Below are positions 7,501 to 15,521 of a stretch of 24,519 bases of DNA, in pieces. The DNA lies in the IMG/VR virus record IMGVR_UViG_3300013195_000006, positions 1-24,519 of that record; one strand, written 5' to 3'. This stretch comes from a virus. The position numbers and the translations under genes were made by a program. Position 1 is the stretch's first letter. Every line of letters begins with the position of its first letter. The notes below the pieces were generated by a model. The model saw nothing but the letters and a program-made list of their open reading frames with translations, searched no databases and had not been told where the DNA came from.

Positions 7501-10500
7501 TTCAAATTCACCAGAACCTTCTTCACGTACATAATACTTTCTACCAAATTCAAGACCTTGAATGGGTGAAGCATCACCATATGCGTTATACTCAACAAAG
7601 TCACCAGTACGGAATCCATGAGAAGAGATAATAAGTCTATCTCTGTTTGTATTGATAGATGCGACCGCAGAACCATCAAAGACGATATCTCTAGTAGTAT
7701 ATGTAACACGACCAGAACCTTGTACTTGACCAAATACACTACCCGAAGTCAATGTATGAGTAGCATCTTCAGTGATGATATTACCATAATTATAATACTC
7801 TTTGATTTGTGTTCCTGCCTGAGCATTTGCTAAGCTGGTTGCAAGAGCAAAGAAGTTCTTAGAAATTCTGATTACATAATATGTGTCACCAGCAGTTAGT
7901 CTATTGTAAGTAGAACCATTCGGTGGTGCAGGACTTGCTCCGATAGCAACTGCAGTATTGATTGTACCATCTGTAATAGTATATGTTACTTCAGTACCAG
8001 TTGATAGACCATGGTTCTTGACATAGAAGTGACCATTCAGTTGATTTAGAACAGCCTGTGGTTTGAATGTAATCTTCTTACCAAAGATTTGTTGATCAGT
8101 ACCTAAATCATATCTAAGACCATCAGCATTCTTAGAACTAATAGTATATGATCCATCAATACTTCCTTCAACAGAAGTATTTTCAAAATAGTGGTTTGGT
8201 GAAGATGTTGCTGATGCCTGAGTTAGATTAATAACATCGCCCTCATATGTCGATGACAGAGAGAATCTATTAGTAGTTACATTCTTCACATAGTAAGTAT
8301 TACCATTTTGTAGTGGTTGAACATCTTGGTTACCATTAGAATTGTATCTAACTGACTGACCCTCAGTAAATCCATGATTGGGAATATAGAATGTATTCTT
8401 GAATGGATTGTAGTGGTTTCGTGCAACAAATCTAACTCTATAGTTAGTCGTATCAGTTCCCCAAGTTGTAAACCCTCTCAGGTTAGCAGATGCATCTTTT
8501 TGGAATCCATTGCCACCAGATGGCCAGTTGGGATCATTTTCATCTTGAATGATCTGAGCTGACTGATCAATATCGTTGGTATGATCTGCTTCTGCAAGTC
8601 TGACATGATCATCATTAATTGGATACATCCAGTACCAATAGTTTGTACTCATGTTACCCACAGCGTTACCTGTTGAGTACTGAGAATCAAAGCGATACTG
8701 CAACCAATATCTAGGATATCCCTCATCGTTTAGATTGAATCCATGATCTTCAAAGTACCATGTGTTTGCAGTTTCAATCTCTTCAATTTTGAAAACGAAA
8801 GTCTCTTCATTATCCTTATCAGATGAATCGTGTAGATCAAGAATAGGACCATTAGGTGTTCTTGAAATTGAGAATTCAAATGTCGATTGAGCACCGAAGC
8901 TATTAATTGCTGGATATCTTACATAGAAAACAGTCGATCTATAGGCTTGATCTGTGGTGTAATTCCAGTTTGATGTTGCTTCAGTGACGTTCATATTAAC
9001 GGATCCATCACTATAGAATACGACCTTATCACCTTCTTGAAGGTTTACCGTTTCAAATTCACATAGAATTCTATTTCTCTTTCCAGTAGAATTCGCATAT
9101 GTAGTGTTCAATGCACCCGCTGCATATGCTCGGCTATATGCAAGTTTGATACCTGGCCAGATCGAGAATGGAGCACCCCAAGTATAGTTAACACCCTGAG
9201 ACGTAATATCGACTTCAGCATTATTACCTGTTGGGTGATAAGGTCCAGTGGATTGTGCTGGTCTACCGCTTTGAGTTGTATGGAGTTTGATCGTATCTGT
9301 ATCAACAACCTCAATGTAGAACATTCCAACCTGAGTATCACTGGTTTTTGGAATGCCAGCTGGTTTTGTGTTAGGTGTAGGACCAACAGCAACACCTACA
9401 GGTTGACCATTCTTGAATTGATGATTTGGAATGCAGATTGTATTGAGAGAGGTATCAACTGCTTCTGGTCTGAAGTAACGCTGTCTTCTACCAAATGCTG
9501 CATCATTAGTATCACCAACTTCAATAATATTATAATGGAATGGATTCATTGCGGTAGATGCATATCCTCTACCAAATCTTCTGAATACCATCTGAGTACC
9601 AGAAGTTGCTCCACCTGTAACAGAAATTGGAACGTCATTAACAGCGTTTTGTGGTGAAGATGCTAGTTTGAATGTCTGGTCAGTTACGCGGATAATATAG
9701 TAAATACCATTACCACCGTTTGTAGAAGATGCGTCTGTACCAGAAGTTACTTTTACCGTCAGACCAGAAGAAGTGACACCCAGTTTAGAATCTAGGATGA
9801 TCATGTCACCAGTGACGAGATCATGATCTGCTAGAGTATCAGTCTCATCATAATATGTAAATGTATCTGTAGCAGGATCTACTGAAGAAACACCACCAAC
9901 TGCATTGATGACATAACGTCTTACATCAACACCCAGTGGTTCCCATAGTTCAACAGTTGGTGAGGTGATTTCTGAGATTGTCTCTTGGAAGTCAACTGCT
10001 CCAGGATTTGTGGCTGGATCTGGGTTACCAGATAGTACGAATGGTGCAGAAGTACCTTTGAACTCTTTTCTTTGAGATGCAATAGAGTTTGTAAGGTAGA
10101 AAGAAGTGCCAATAGAATAATTGGCTTTATATGGAGTTGTAATCGTCAGAGTCGAAGTCGTAGCTTCGTCAGTAGTAATTGCAGTGTACTCTCCAAGTTT
10201 AATAACAGATCCAACATAGTATCTACCAATAATTAGGTTGGTATATACTGTAGAAATGTCACCAGTTACTGTACAAGGTGCATTTGTCTGATAGACAAAT
10301 GTCTTATTTGATGGAACAGATTTAATAATAAATGATCCCTCTGCAATCTGATCTTCAAGACCTCTGATGTCAATGGGAATATTGGTCTGAAGACCATGGT
10401 CGGTTGAAGTTTTGACAGTAACTGACTTCGAACCGCTAGTAGAGGTTACCTCAGTAACATTTGCTACGGGAACATCACCTGACTGTGAATAGAAAGAAGG

Positions 10501-10911
10501 AACTTCGTTAATTCTTTCTAGAGTTTCCCACTTAGTAGACTGAAGACCATACTCAAAGTCGGTATCGATGAGTGTGTTTGGTGCCGAAATCCTTAGCTTA
10601 CTTACTGGATCAACAAAGGTTTCGGTTGGTTTGAACTCAGCTCCCTCCTCATCAAGAAAAATCTGAAGGTCGTCAGTATCAGCATGCCCCGCTGTACTCG
10701 TATCGAAATTCAGAGTAAACGTAGTCGTATCTGCCGCAGCATCATACGATCTAGCAGTCGTTCTCAGAGAAGTATCACCAAGCGCATAGATGGTCGTACC
10801 TCTAGTTGCGTTATTGATGAAAAGGAGTTTCTTCAGACTAATATGACCGTTGAGAGTAACGGTTTGTGCCGAAGCGTCAAATGTGTAATCAAAAATTAAT
10901 TTTTTTGCCAT
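4549..10911 (-). CDS. Giant virion structural protein (2120 residues), paralogue of the gene at 15522-20519
   Basis: The protein begins MAKKLIFDYTFDASAQTVTL and ends RITWTESQA, and no signal or membrane segment is seen. Residues about 1-140 match the paralogue at 20519-15522 (LIDTDFEYGLQS, KWETL). Residues about 1585-2120 match its C-terminal part: YFRYQSGKG, DDQNGFFYEYDG, YAVRRSS, DYSWYGGGKIRFGFKD, PSLFHWGASVIMDG, LINRMQLQLKQ and LGNSILGGD. The middle holds roughly ten degenerate units of the type HGFxTGxxVxY...GLxxGxxYYV, for example near 8390-8280, 7635-7520 and 6565-6450. One CBM5/12-like module (RGIWDTDTTYFAGDIV, residues 1178-1247) sits among them. The start has AGGAAAG four bases upstream (10922-10916). 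I recall the C-terminal block from marine T4-like virion proteins without a proven role; a baseplate- or fibre-associated protein is likely from its position before gp13. A terminator follows the gene. Confidence 0.8.
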   Translation of the reverse strand: MAKKLIFDYTFDASAQTVTLNGHISLKKLLFINNATRGTTIYALGDTSLRTTARSYDAAADTTTFTLNFDTSTAGHADTDDLQIFLDEEGAEFKPTETFVDPVSKLRISAPNTLIDTDFEYGLQSTKWETLERINEVPSFYSQSGDVPVANVTEVTSTSGSKSVTVKTSTDHGLQTNIPIDIRGLEDQIAEGSFIIKSVPSNKTFVYQTNAPCTVTGDISTVYTNLIIGRYYVGSVIKLGEYTAITTDEATTSTLTITTPYKANYSIGTSFYLTNSIASQRKEFKGTSAPFVLSGNPDPATNPGAVDFQETISEITSPTVELWEPLGVDVRRYVINAVGGVSSVDPATDTFTYYDETDTLADHDLVTGDMIILDSKLGVTSSGLTVKVTSGTDASSTNGGNGIYYIIRVTDQTFKLASSPQNAVNDVPISVTGGATSGTQMVFRRFGRGYASTAMNPFHYNIIEVGDTNDAAFGRRQRYFRPEAVDTSLNTICIPNHQFKNGQPVGVAVGPTPNTKPAGIPKTSDTQVGMFYIEVVDTDTIKLHTTQSGRPAQSTGPYHPTGNNAEVDITSQGVNYTWGAPFSIWPGIKLAYSRAYAAGALNTTYANSTGKRNRILCEFETVNLQEGDKVVFYSDGSVNMNVTEATSNWNYTTDQAYRSTVFYVRYPAINSFGAQSTFEFSISRTPNGPILDLHDSSDKDNEETFVFKIEEIETANTWYFEDHGFNLNDEGYPRYWLQYRFDSQYSTGNAVGNMSTNYWYWMYPINDDHVRLAEADHTNDIDQSAQIIQDENDPNWPSGGNGFQKDASANLRGFTTWGTDTTNYRVRFVARNHYNPFKNTFYIPNHGFTEGQSVRYNSNGNQDVQPLQNGNTYYVKNVTTNRFSLSSTYEGDVINLTQASATSSPNHYFENTSVEGSIDGSYTISSKNADGLRYDLGTDQQIFGKKITFKPQAVLNQLNGHFYVKNHGLSTGTEVTYTITDGTINTAVAIGASPAPPNGSTYNRLTAGDTYYVIRISKNFFALATSLANAQAGTQIKEYYNYGNIITEDATHTLTSGSVFGQVQGSGRVTYTTRDIVFDGSAVASINTNRDRLIISSHGFRTGDFVEYNAYGDASPIQGLEFGRKYYVREEGSGEFELYNTISDAWRRYRPVDILGVGDGSTHVFKISRNAIRGSRFRGIWDTDTTYFAGDIVKDDDGNDTYWIAIRDNLGNYDDLIQDSDANNKGYDPTSSSYYWPTADAYWKRLDQPGEEEVTGAELDTNFTFQYTPGEHIQIDDERRIGYSNTRRWNTYTSHNNVSGTTLSFGSDHGFYTGDCIYYRNQGYYDALENDITTNLPTDYNGLKDGSFYYVNVQTRTTVTLHDTLDHSRQGTNAISLGNSTGNSTYYDRHKWWRFESRIVDADITSITDSNEMTIEDPFEPVVIEFNPQQTNPQVINWTPDTTDGETFYLPGYADKLLSGTRVIYSKPDTDTAIGGLTAGNTYFVGAMGNDYYKMFGSGTNTATNREQGFARQADEDRDITSTGTGDKHFFTIMSENYNTEEYIVPTKLYMKPSSYSLHRPFDGGVEINPGTSADSSIVRQTRRYFRYQSGKGLQYSTATNFNAPIEVKTLTGTGNLATVVTRKPHNLAQNDNITMEDVTVSSGTNHYNSESLTVNTVIDDFTFTYQMAGTPTDTAPGGFPTLNKNGWTNAAIRAGMFDDQNGFFYEYDGTYLYAVRRSSTAQLAGTINVTNDSQVVNGNGTSFTKQLSVGDMIVIRGQSYKVTDVPSNTLLILSRPYIGITANRITATLTVDTKVRQANWNMDRCDGTGQSGYELNIRRLQMCYIDYSWYGGGKIRFGFKDQHGNVFYCHSFIHNNEFTEAYFRSGNLPARYEAKTFGDKSATIKFAPSLFHWGASVIMDGQFEDDKAYLFSASSPTIFMLNQKTDGDPEQASREYPILTIRLAPSVDAGLTGELGTRDLINRMQLQLKQVSVSLSDGGTQAGATSVNRYGNDSQRKSATVRLVLNADLSKPFYTKQDAPSLSQVMYHNPSTATEFSLLDDRYNNGIVLYEFRVGADETVEQELGEVVNLGNSILGGDYTFPNGPDTLTVVVVPDGEYTSTSYQYTNCNARITWTESQA
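6137..6234 (-). repeat. Direct repeat, copy 1, in the 2120-residue gene
   Basis: Two exact 20-base blocks of this segment recur in the paralogous gene: 6137-6156 equals 17638-17657, and 6215-6234 equals 17716-17735, at the same 78-base offset and in the same orientation. They encode the shared YFRYQSGKG and HRPFDGGVEI-type segments. They mark the start of the conserved C-terminal half of the pair. Confidence 0.9.
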
Positions 10912-10936
10912 TGTTCTTTCCTAGGTCTTTAATGCA

Positions 10937-10953
10937 GTGGGAGGGGAGTGGGG
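10937..10953 (-). other. C-rich leader tract before the 2120-residue gene
   Basis: The short gap 10912-10959 contains a tract reading CCCCACTCCCCTCCCAC in the message strand, that is, three G runs (GGG, GGGG, GGGG) on the opposite strand. It stands out in an AT-leaning genome. It lies between the stop of the CBM-repeat gene and the AGGAAAG ribosome binding site, and it cannot form an obvious terminator hairpin. Its function is unknown. Confidence 0.5.
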
Positions 10954-10959
10954 TAAAAA

Positions 10960-11853
10960 TTATAGTCCGAAGGTAATCGCATAACCAATTGCTTTGATGT
11001 TGACTGCATCTAGTTCACTTTGAGTGACGTTCTGTGCAGCATTGGTCCCTTCAGTAAAGAGTGTCCAATAACTCGTAGCATTTTCAGGGGTATTGTTGAT
11101 TGATTCTAAGATATTTATATAAGTACTAGGCGCACGGAACACTAGATCACCAGGATAATATGTGGTGGTAGAGTTCCAAGTCCCCTTCCAAGATACACCC
11201 TCAAGTACTAAGTCCCAGGAAGTCTGTGCTGGTGCATTGGGTGCAGTTCCAACTGTGGTAGTATTGGCAGCATATGCATAACCACCAAACTGTACTACAG
11301 CACCTGGAGCATATGTTGTTGCAGGATTATAATCTCCAAGAACAGTAAATCCTGTAGTCAGAATGTCCCAAAAATCATTTGGGGTAACAAGATTTTCATT
11401 TGGTTGCTTATTGTTGTTAGCAAGTTTGGCAATATAAGTATATCCACCATAGTTGACAACATCACCTGGTTGATATGCTGTCAAATTGCTCCAACTATCT
11501 TCAAATTGGAAACCACCAACAAAATCACTAAATTGAGTTGCATCAAATGCTTGTGTTGATGTATGTGCGGTAATGACACGATATGTATTATTACCGAACT
11601 TCACCAGATCATTCAACTTATAAAAAGTCGTGGCAGCCCAATCACCTCTAGGTTGAAGACCCTCAAGGTGCAAGCTCCAGTTGCTTAGATCCGATGAGTA
11701 CCAATTTGTCTCATTGCTTGCTGACGTATGATTAGTAGTACATACATAACTGTTTGCACCAAACTTCACAATATCGTCAATCTCATACGCAGTGGAAACA
11801 GTCCAGTTCCCACGCCACTTGAATTTTAATCTACCAAGTCTAAAATCTGCCAT
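10960..11853 (-). CDS. Virion protein of five tandem CBM5/12-like carbohydrate-binding repeats
   Basis: The 297 residues contain five repeats at about 13-64, 69-115, 119-166, 172-219 and 222-268. Each follows the plan G-x-W/Y, T-x-Y, GD/ND-x-V-x-F/Y-G, Y and a closing W (for example RGNWTVSTAYEIDDIVKFG and KGTWNSTTTYYPGDLVF). This is the pattern of the small chitin-binding-like CBM5/12 fold, in which exposed aromatics bind polysaccharide. No catalytic domain is present. The C-terminus (SELDAVNIKAIGYAITFGL) resembles the end of the fibre protein at 20556 (TAIAYAIALS). A likely job is surface glycan binding or decoration of the fibre tip. The start is 11 bases after the previous stop with no convincing Shine-Dalgarno sequence. 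A perfect late promoter motif (11119-11112) lies inside the gene. Confidence 0.78.
   Translation of the reverse strand: MADFRLGRLKFKWRGNWTVSTAYEIDDIVKFGANSYVCTTNHTSASNETNWYSSDLSNWSLHLEGLQPRGDWAATTFYKLNDLVKFGNNTYRVITAHTSTQAFDATQFSDFVGGFQFEDSWSNLTAYQPGDVVNYGGYTYIAKLANNNKQPNENLVTPNDFWDILTTGFTVLGDYNPATTYAPGAVVQFGGYAYAANTTTVGTAPNAPAQTSWDLVLEGVSWKGTWNSTTTYYPGDLVFRAPSTYINILESINNTPENATSYWTLFTEGTNAAQNVTQSELDAVNIKAIGYAITFGL
11112..11119 (-). promoter_or_regulatory. Perfect T4 late promoter motif (TATAAATA) inside the CBM-repeat gene
   Basis: The minus strand reads TATAAATA, identical to the T4 late consensus, within codons for Tyr-Ile-Asn (residues 245-247). It lies 201 bases before the start of the 2120-residue gene, which has no late promoter motif in its own short leader, and could drive that gene. 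Because the motif is inside coding sequence, chance occurrence cannot be ruled out. Confidence 0.45.
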
Positions 11854-11864
11854 TGTTTTTGGAT

Positions 11865-12227
11865 TTACTTAGGTCCGTTTGTGCTATAATTATATATGCG
11901 ACCCATTCTTGCAACCATCTGTCCATCTTCATCAATGAAGTATGAAAGATCTCTACTATCAAATTTATACTGATAATATGGATCAATGTCGGGGTCTTGT
12001 ACTACTGGTTGACCAGAAACTAAATCAAGAGTAAAATCATCTAGTGTTCTAAAGATTGGATTACCATTAGCATCTAGTTTGGTTTGTGTAACCAAATCGA
12101 TTGAGTCTGCGTCTTTGGGAGTTACTTTGGTATAAATGAGCATACCATCAGCATCTCTACGGAGAGCATGGAAATCAGTTTGACCTCCGCTACCTCTTTG
12201 TGCTAATGAAGAAAGTAAAATTGCCAT
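11865..12227 (-). CDS. Small hypothetical virion-associated protein, 120 residues
   Basis: The protein begins MAILLSSLAQRGSGGQTDFH and continues with ALRRDADGMLIYTKV, VTQTKLDANGNPIF, YYQYKFDSRDLSYFIDEDGQ and a C-terminal MGRIYNYSTNGP. It is soluble, acidic in the middle, and has no signal peptide. I do not recognise a domain with a known function, though similar small proteins seem to accompany fibre genes in marine T4-like phages. It starts two bases after the stop of the 316-residue fibre gene, so translation is probably coupled; the only purine-rich stretch (GGAAAA) is too far upstream to be a good ribosome binding site. A perfect late motif lies 143 bases upstream, inside the preceding gene. 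Context suggests a fibre-associated structural or assembly protein. Confidence 0.65.
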   Translation of the reverse strand: MAILLSSLAQRGSGGQTDFHALRRDADGMLIYTKVTPKDADSIDLVTQTKLDANGNPIFRTLDDFTLDLVSGQPVVQDPDIDPYYQYKFDSRDLSYFIDEDGQMVARMGRIYNYSTNGPK

Positions 12228-12229
12228 CT

Positions 12230-13180
12230 TTATACAACGATTTTCCAGTGTGTGCCATTATATACTAATAAAACTTCCCATCCATCATCATCAAAGATGA
12301 GTTGAGAATCCACCGTATCCTGATAATCCTTTAGATTTGATCCAGAATTGGTGGAGTCAATCGTAATATTATTTATACTCCATTTGTTTGTAACATCGAC
12401 AAATTTGATGAAATCACCAGTATTTGGTGTCTTCGCCAAGTCAACTGTGAAGGATCCATTTGTACTATCTAACATATAATTATCATTGTAATCATATGTT
12501 GTACCGTCAATAACGTATGCTTGGTTTCTTACAGAATCACCATAGTCAACATAGTTTAGAATTTCTTCTCTATCAAGAAGTTTCTCCCAATACAAGACGT
12601 TTTGAGGATTCTTCTTGGTTACATAATAAAAATTATCTGTATTCAAATACGCAATCTGACCAGCATAAACTGGAGTTGGTAACGAACTTCTATCCAGATT
12701 CAGTTGTTCTACCTGAACAGATCTGTCATCTAATTTAGTGTTATCAATAATATCATTTTCTAGTTTCGCTCTAGTAACATCACCATCAGCAATCTTTGCT
12801 GTGGTTACAGAAGCATCTGCAAGTTTTTGTGATGTAATAGAGTTATCAAGGAACTTTGAGTTCGTGATTGACCCGTCACTAACAATACCAATGTCAAGTT
12901 GATCACCAAAGATAATAGCGAAGAATGTGTCTGTTGGTTGAGGTGCTGTTGTGAAAGTAATTCTTTCGTTAGCAATATTATAATCAACCGTAGGTTCTAA
13001 AACACTATCGTTCAGAACCGCAAGCAACTGAAACTGCCCAGGGAATACACTTTCTCCACCAACTTGCATTAGGAAGATTGTCTGTACTCCATTGAATCCA
13101 GTTCCAGATCCAAACCTAGGAAGTGGAGAATCTAATTTTCGTTGATTGCCCGTTCTTGGGCTATTACCAATATAAGGCAT
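12230..13180 (-). CDS. Tail-fibre-like protein, 316 residues, with MPYIGN anchor and decapeptide repeats
   Basis: Three parts are visible. Residues 1-98 begin MPYIGNSPRTGNQRKLD and form a beta-rich region ending TFFAIIFGDQLDIG, similar to N-terminal domains of many marine phage fibre proteins. Residues 101-160 hold six ten-residue repeats of the type ADASVTTAKI. Residues about 165-316 contain a C-terminal domain (MLDSTNGSFTVDL, GDFIKFVDVTN, NNITIDSTNSGSNL, LLVYNGTHWKIVV) that resembles a common fibre tip domain. The same repeat type builds the giant fibre protein at 20556-24519, and the N-terminal motif is shared with the LamG protein just upstream. The ATG has AGAGGA at 13189-13184, and a late promoter lies 37 bases before the start. 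The tail-fibre role is inferred from modules and location. Confidence 0.75.
   Translation of the reverse strand: MPYIGNSPRTGNQRKLDSPLPRFGSGTGFNGVQTIFLMQVGGESVFPGQFQLLAVLNDSVLEPTVDYNIANERITFTTAPQPTDTFFAIIFGDQLDIGIVSDGSITNSKFLDNSITSQKLADASVTTAKIADGDVTRAKLENDIIDNTKLDDRSVQVEQLNLDRSSLPTPVYAGQIAYLNTDNFYYVTKKNPQNVLYWEKLLDREEILNYVDYGDSVRNQAYVIDGTTYDYNDNYMLDSTNGSFTVDLAKTPNTGDFIKFVDVTNKWSINNITIDSTNSGSNLKDYQDTVDSQLIFDDDGWEVLLVYNGTHWKIVV
12370..12377 (-). promoter_or_regulatory. Perfect T4 late promoter motif (TATAAATA) inside the 316-residue fibre gene
   Basis: The minus strand reads TATAAATA within codons for Ser-Ile-Asn near the end of the gene. It is 143 bases upstream of the 120-residue gene, which otherwise lacks its own promoter. 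An exact consensus match on the coding strand is suggestive, but the site is intragenic and untested. Confidence 0.42.
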
Positions 13181-13217
13181 TGTTCCTCTGTATGGTTCTA
13201 GGTACTTATGATAGAGT

Positions 13218-13225
13218 TATTTATC
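13218..13225 (-). promoter_or_regulatory. T4-type late promoter (GATAAATA) before the 316-residue fibre gene
   Basis: The minus strand reads TGATAAATAA. The TGA is the stop codon of the LamG protein (13226-13224), and GATAAATA matches seven of eight bases of the late consensus. It is 37 bases before the ATG at 13180 and is the only candidate in this 43-base gap. Confidence 0.65.
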
Positions 13226-15503
13226 AAACGGTAGCTAGATCTAACAATCTAACTGCGACATAACCAGTGTCAACTGCGGTCCCATCACTAATCTGTGTGA
13301 CCACAATATCAAAGTAAGATGCATATCTAATTACACGAACATGACATGGTGATGTGGGTCCATCATTAATTGTTGCATGAACAACATATGATTGTGAAGA
13401 GGCAAATGTTCCAGAGAAAGTTACTCTGTAAATTCCTGCTTGAGATCTCTGGACAGTCCATCCTGTAGTTCCATTCCAACCAGGAGTTGTTCCCAAAGCA
13501 ATAGATCCTTCACCAGAACTTGCTGGAGTTGGTGCAGTTGTCAGAGATCCTGTAGTTCCAAGTGGTCCTGTTGGTGGAGTGAAGTTTTCTGTATATCTAA
13601 CATAGTCAGATATCCTTACGTCATCGAGATATTTTGGAGTAATAGTAGATTCAGATTGGTATCCTGTTATAGACCAACCAGCATTACCAGACCTACCACC
13701 AATCGAAAGTTTCCCAGAAGGATTCAAAGAATAATTTGATACACTCTGACCAATCAATGCTGTATCTGGATTCTCATACTGCATGGCGTATCCATCGACA
13801 AATAGTAATACTCTACTATTCGTATTTTCTTTTGTAAGTGCAACGTGAACCCATCTTCCTGTGAGATATGTTGATAACCAACCTTTGTCTGAGTCAGAAG
13901 TTAATGTGTAAGAGTCTGAACCAAACTTGCACATAAACTTATGCTCATTATTTGTACTAGTAACGGAAGCGAGACCAAACTCAAGATTATCAAGAGTAGC
14001 ACCATAGTTTGATCCAAAATTGAATATTGAACTGGATCTAGCACCACCACTGTATAAAGGCAGTGATTCAAATTTAATCCAAGCCTCAAAAGTCCATTCG
14101 TCAGTCAAGAATGCAAAATCATCAGCATCACCATATTCGATTCCCGTATTAGTGTTTACGTATACGGACGATGCTCCATATTTTACTGAATTTGTGCTAA
14201 CCGCCGTCCCAGTTGTTGCTGAACCAGTAAGCGCATTTTGACTGGTATCATTTAGGTTAGTATCGTATGTTGCTCTAAATTGAACATCACTCCAATTATC
14301 ATCTATTGTTGCTGGTACTGGTGCTGTAATAGGATATGCTGCTGTTGGTGGAGCAAAGTTTTGACTTGGCGTATATCTTGCATACTGTGTAATTCTAAAG
14401 TCATCTAAATTATAAGCAGAACCAAGACTGAAGGTATTACCTGTAGTATTATTATGTGCTGCTCCAAAATAAGTTCTAGTACTATTAATCACATTCATTG
14501 GAAGGACACTAATATCAACATGGTGACCCTTATATATTCCATTCCAGTAGCAATGAATTTTTGAGTCAGCAGCAGTTCGCATCACAGTCAAATGATGCCA
14601 AGTTTCTTCTGTAATATCAGCACCAGGGGTAGTTTCCACAAAAATGCCATTGATGTTGGCATTATTATACCAATTTACATACTTATATCCACTTTGGTCT
14701 CTTCCAATGGTTATACCCTGATAGTTGGCATTGCCATCAAAGATGCCAACCAACCCATACTGTATAGCTCCAGCATCTAATGAGTCTTGTGCAAAATAAA
14801 TCCAAGTCTCTAGGGTCCAATCTGCGGACCAATCTATACATCCACCCCTTTTAGCACCGCTCCAGTTGGCTAAGGGTTGCCCTCGGTGATCAGATGATAT
14901 TACATTTGAATACCAGGTAATAGCATTATTGACAGTACTAGCTTGGGCTCTTAGAGATGAAGTACCAAACTTTACTGGAGAATTTACTCTACCAATGTGA
15001 TTACCAGAAGTATAGTAAACAGCCTTTTGATTTACGTGGTTTATAAAACTGTTATTTTCTCCACCAAGCTCAAAGTCAAATCTTACCTGAACATCATCCC
15101 AATTTACATCTACTGTTGTAGCATCTTCTACATTGTCAAATAAGTAAAATCTTTTCCACGCTGTTCCATCATGATAGTATGGAAGACCACCAATCTTTTT
15201 GATATCTCCTTGAGTACCTGCAACTGAACTCAGTTGATCTGCATTGAGTTTGAAACCAGCAGCATCAATAGTGTTAGTTGTTGAACTACCGTTATCGGTA
15301 ACACCTTGTAGATCACTAGTGGTAGCACCACCGCCACCACCAGTACCTGTGTCATCTTCTGGCACCCAGTTTGTGCCATTCCATTTTAGAACCTGACCTA
15401 TCTCAGGAGCGTCTGAAACTGTATCGACATCAGCCAATATATCAACCGACTTGGTTGATACATTGAGCTCTGTTACTTTAGGATTATTACCAATATAAGG
15501 CAT
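13224..15503 (-). CDS. Fibre/adhesin protein with two LamG (concanavalin-like) domains, 759 residues
   Basis: LamG domains are beta-sandwich lectin-like modules that bind glycans or proteins. Residues 1-60 begin MPYIGNNPKV and carry a fibre module LADVDT...QVLKWNGTNWVPED ending in five glycines. LamG domain 1 spans about 130-388 (WTLETWIYF, WHHLTVMR, LDDFRITQYARYTPSQNF, then PPT). LamG domain 2 spans about 400-650 (WTFEAWIKFE, RWVHVALTKE, LDDVRISDYVRYTENFTPPT). A C-terminal beta domain of about 100 residues (YRVTFSGTFASSQSYVVHA, ending VRLLDLATV) follows. This pairing of LamG_3-type domains is common in phage and bacterial surface adhesins. No catalytic residues are recognised. Both domains are complete, and AGGAAAG (15514-15508) supports the start. 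It lies between the two giant paralogues, and a host-recognition role is likely. Its stop codon overlaps a late promoter. Confidence 0.8.
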   Translation of the reverse strand: MPYIGNNPKVTELNVSTKSVDILADVDTVSDAPEIGQVLKWNGTNWVPEDDTGTGGGGGATTSDLQGVTDNGSSTTNTIDAAGFKLNADQLSSVAGTQGDIKKIGGLPYYHDGTAWKRFYLFDNVEDATTVDVNWDDVQVRFDFELGGENNSFINHVNQKAVYYTSGNHIGRVNSPVKFGTSSLRAQASTVNNAITWYSNVISSDHRGQPLANWSGAKRGGCIDWSADWTLETWIYFAQDSLDAGAIQYGLVGIFDGNANYQGITIGRDQSGYKYVNWYNNANINGIFVETTPGADITEETWHHLTVMRTAADSKIHCYWNGIYKGHHVDISVLPMNVINSTRTYFGAAHNNTTGNTFSLGSAYNLDDFRITQYARYTPSQNFAPPTAAYPITAPVPATIDDNWSDVQFRATYDTNLNDTSQNALTGSATTGTAVSTNSVKYGASSVYVNTNTGIEYGDADDFAFLTDEWTFEAWIKFESLPLYSGGARSSSIFNFGSNYGATLDNLEFGLASVTSTNNEHKFMCKFGSDSYTLTSDSDKGWLSTYLTGRWVHVALTKENTNSRVLLFVDGYAMQYENPDTALIGQSVSNYSLNPSGKLSIGGRSGNAGWSITGYQSESTITPKYLDDVRISDYVRYTENFTPPTGPLGTTGSLTTAPTPASSGEGSIALGTTPGWNGTTGWTVQRSQAGIYRVTFSGTFASSQSYVVHATINDGPTSPCHVRVIRYASYFDIVVTQISDGTAVDTGYVAVRLLDLATV

Positions 15504-15521
15504 CGTTCTTTCCTGAGTAGA

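Noticed and set aside
13224-15503. LamG protein as a glycosidase (polysaccharide depolymerase)
   Set aside because: Both domains have the LamG_3 binding-type layout, and I see no glycosidase catalytic motif or separate enzymatic domain.
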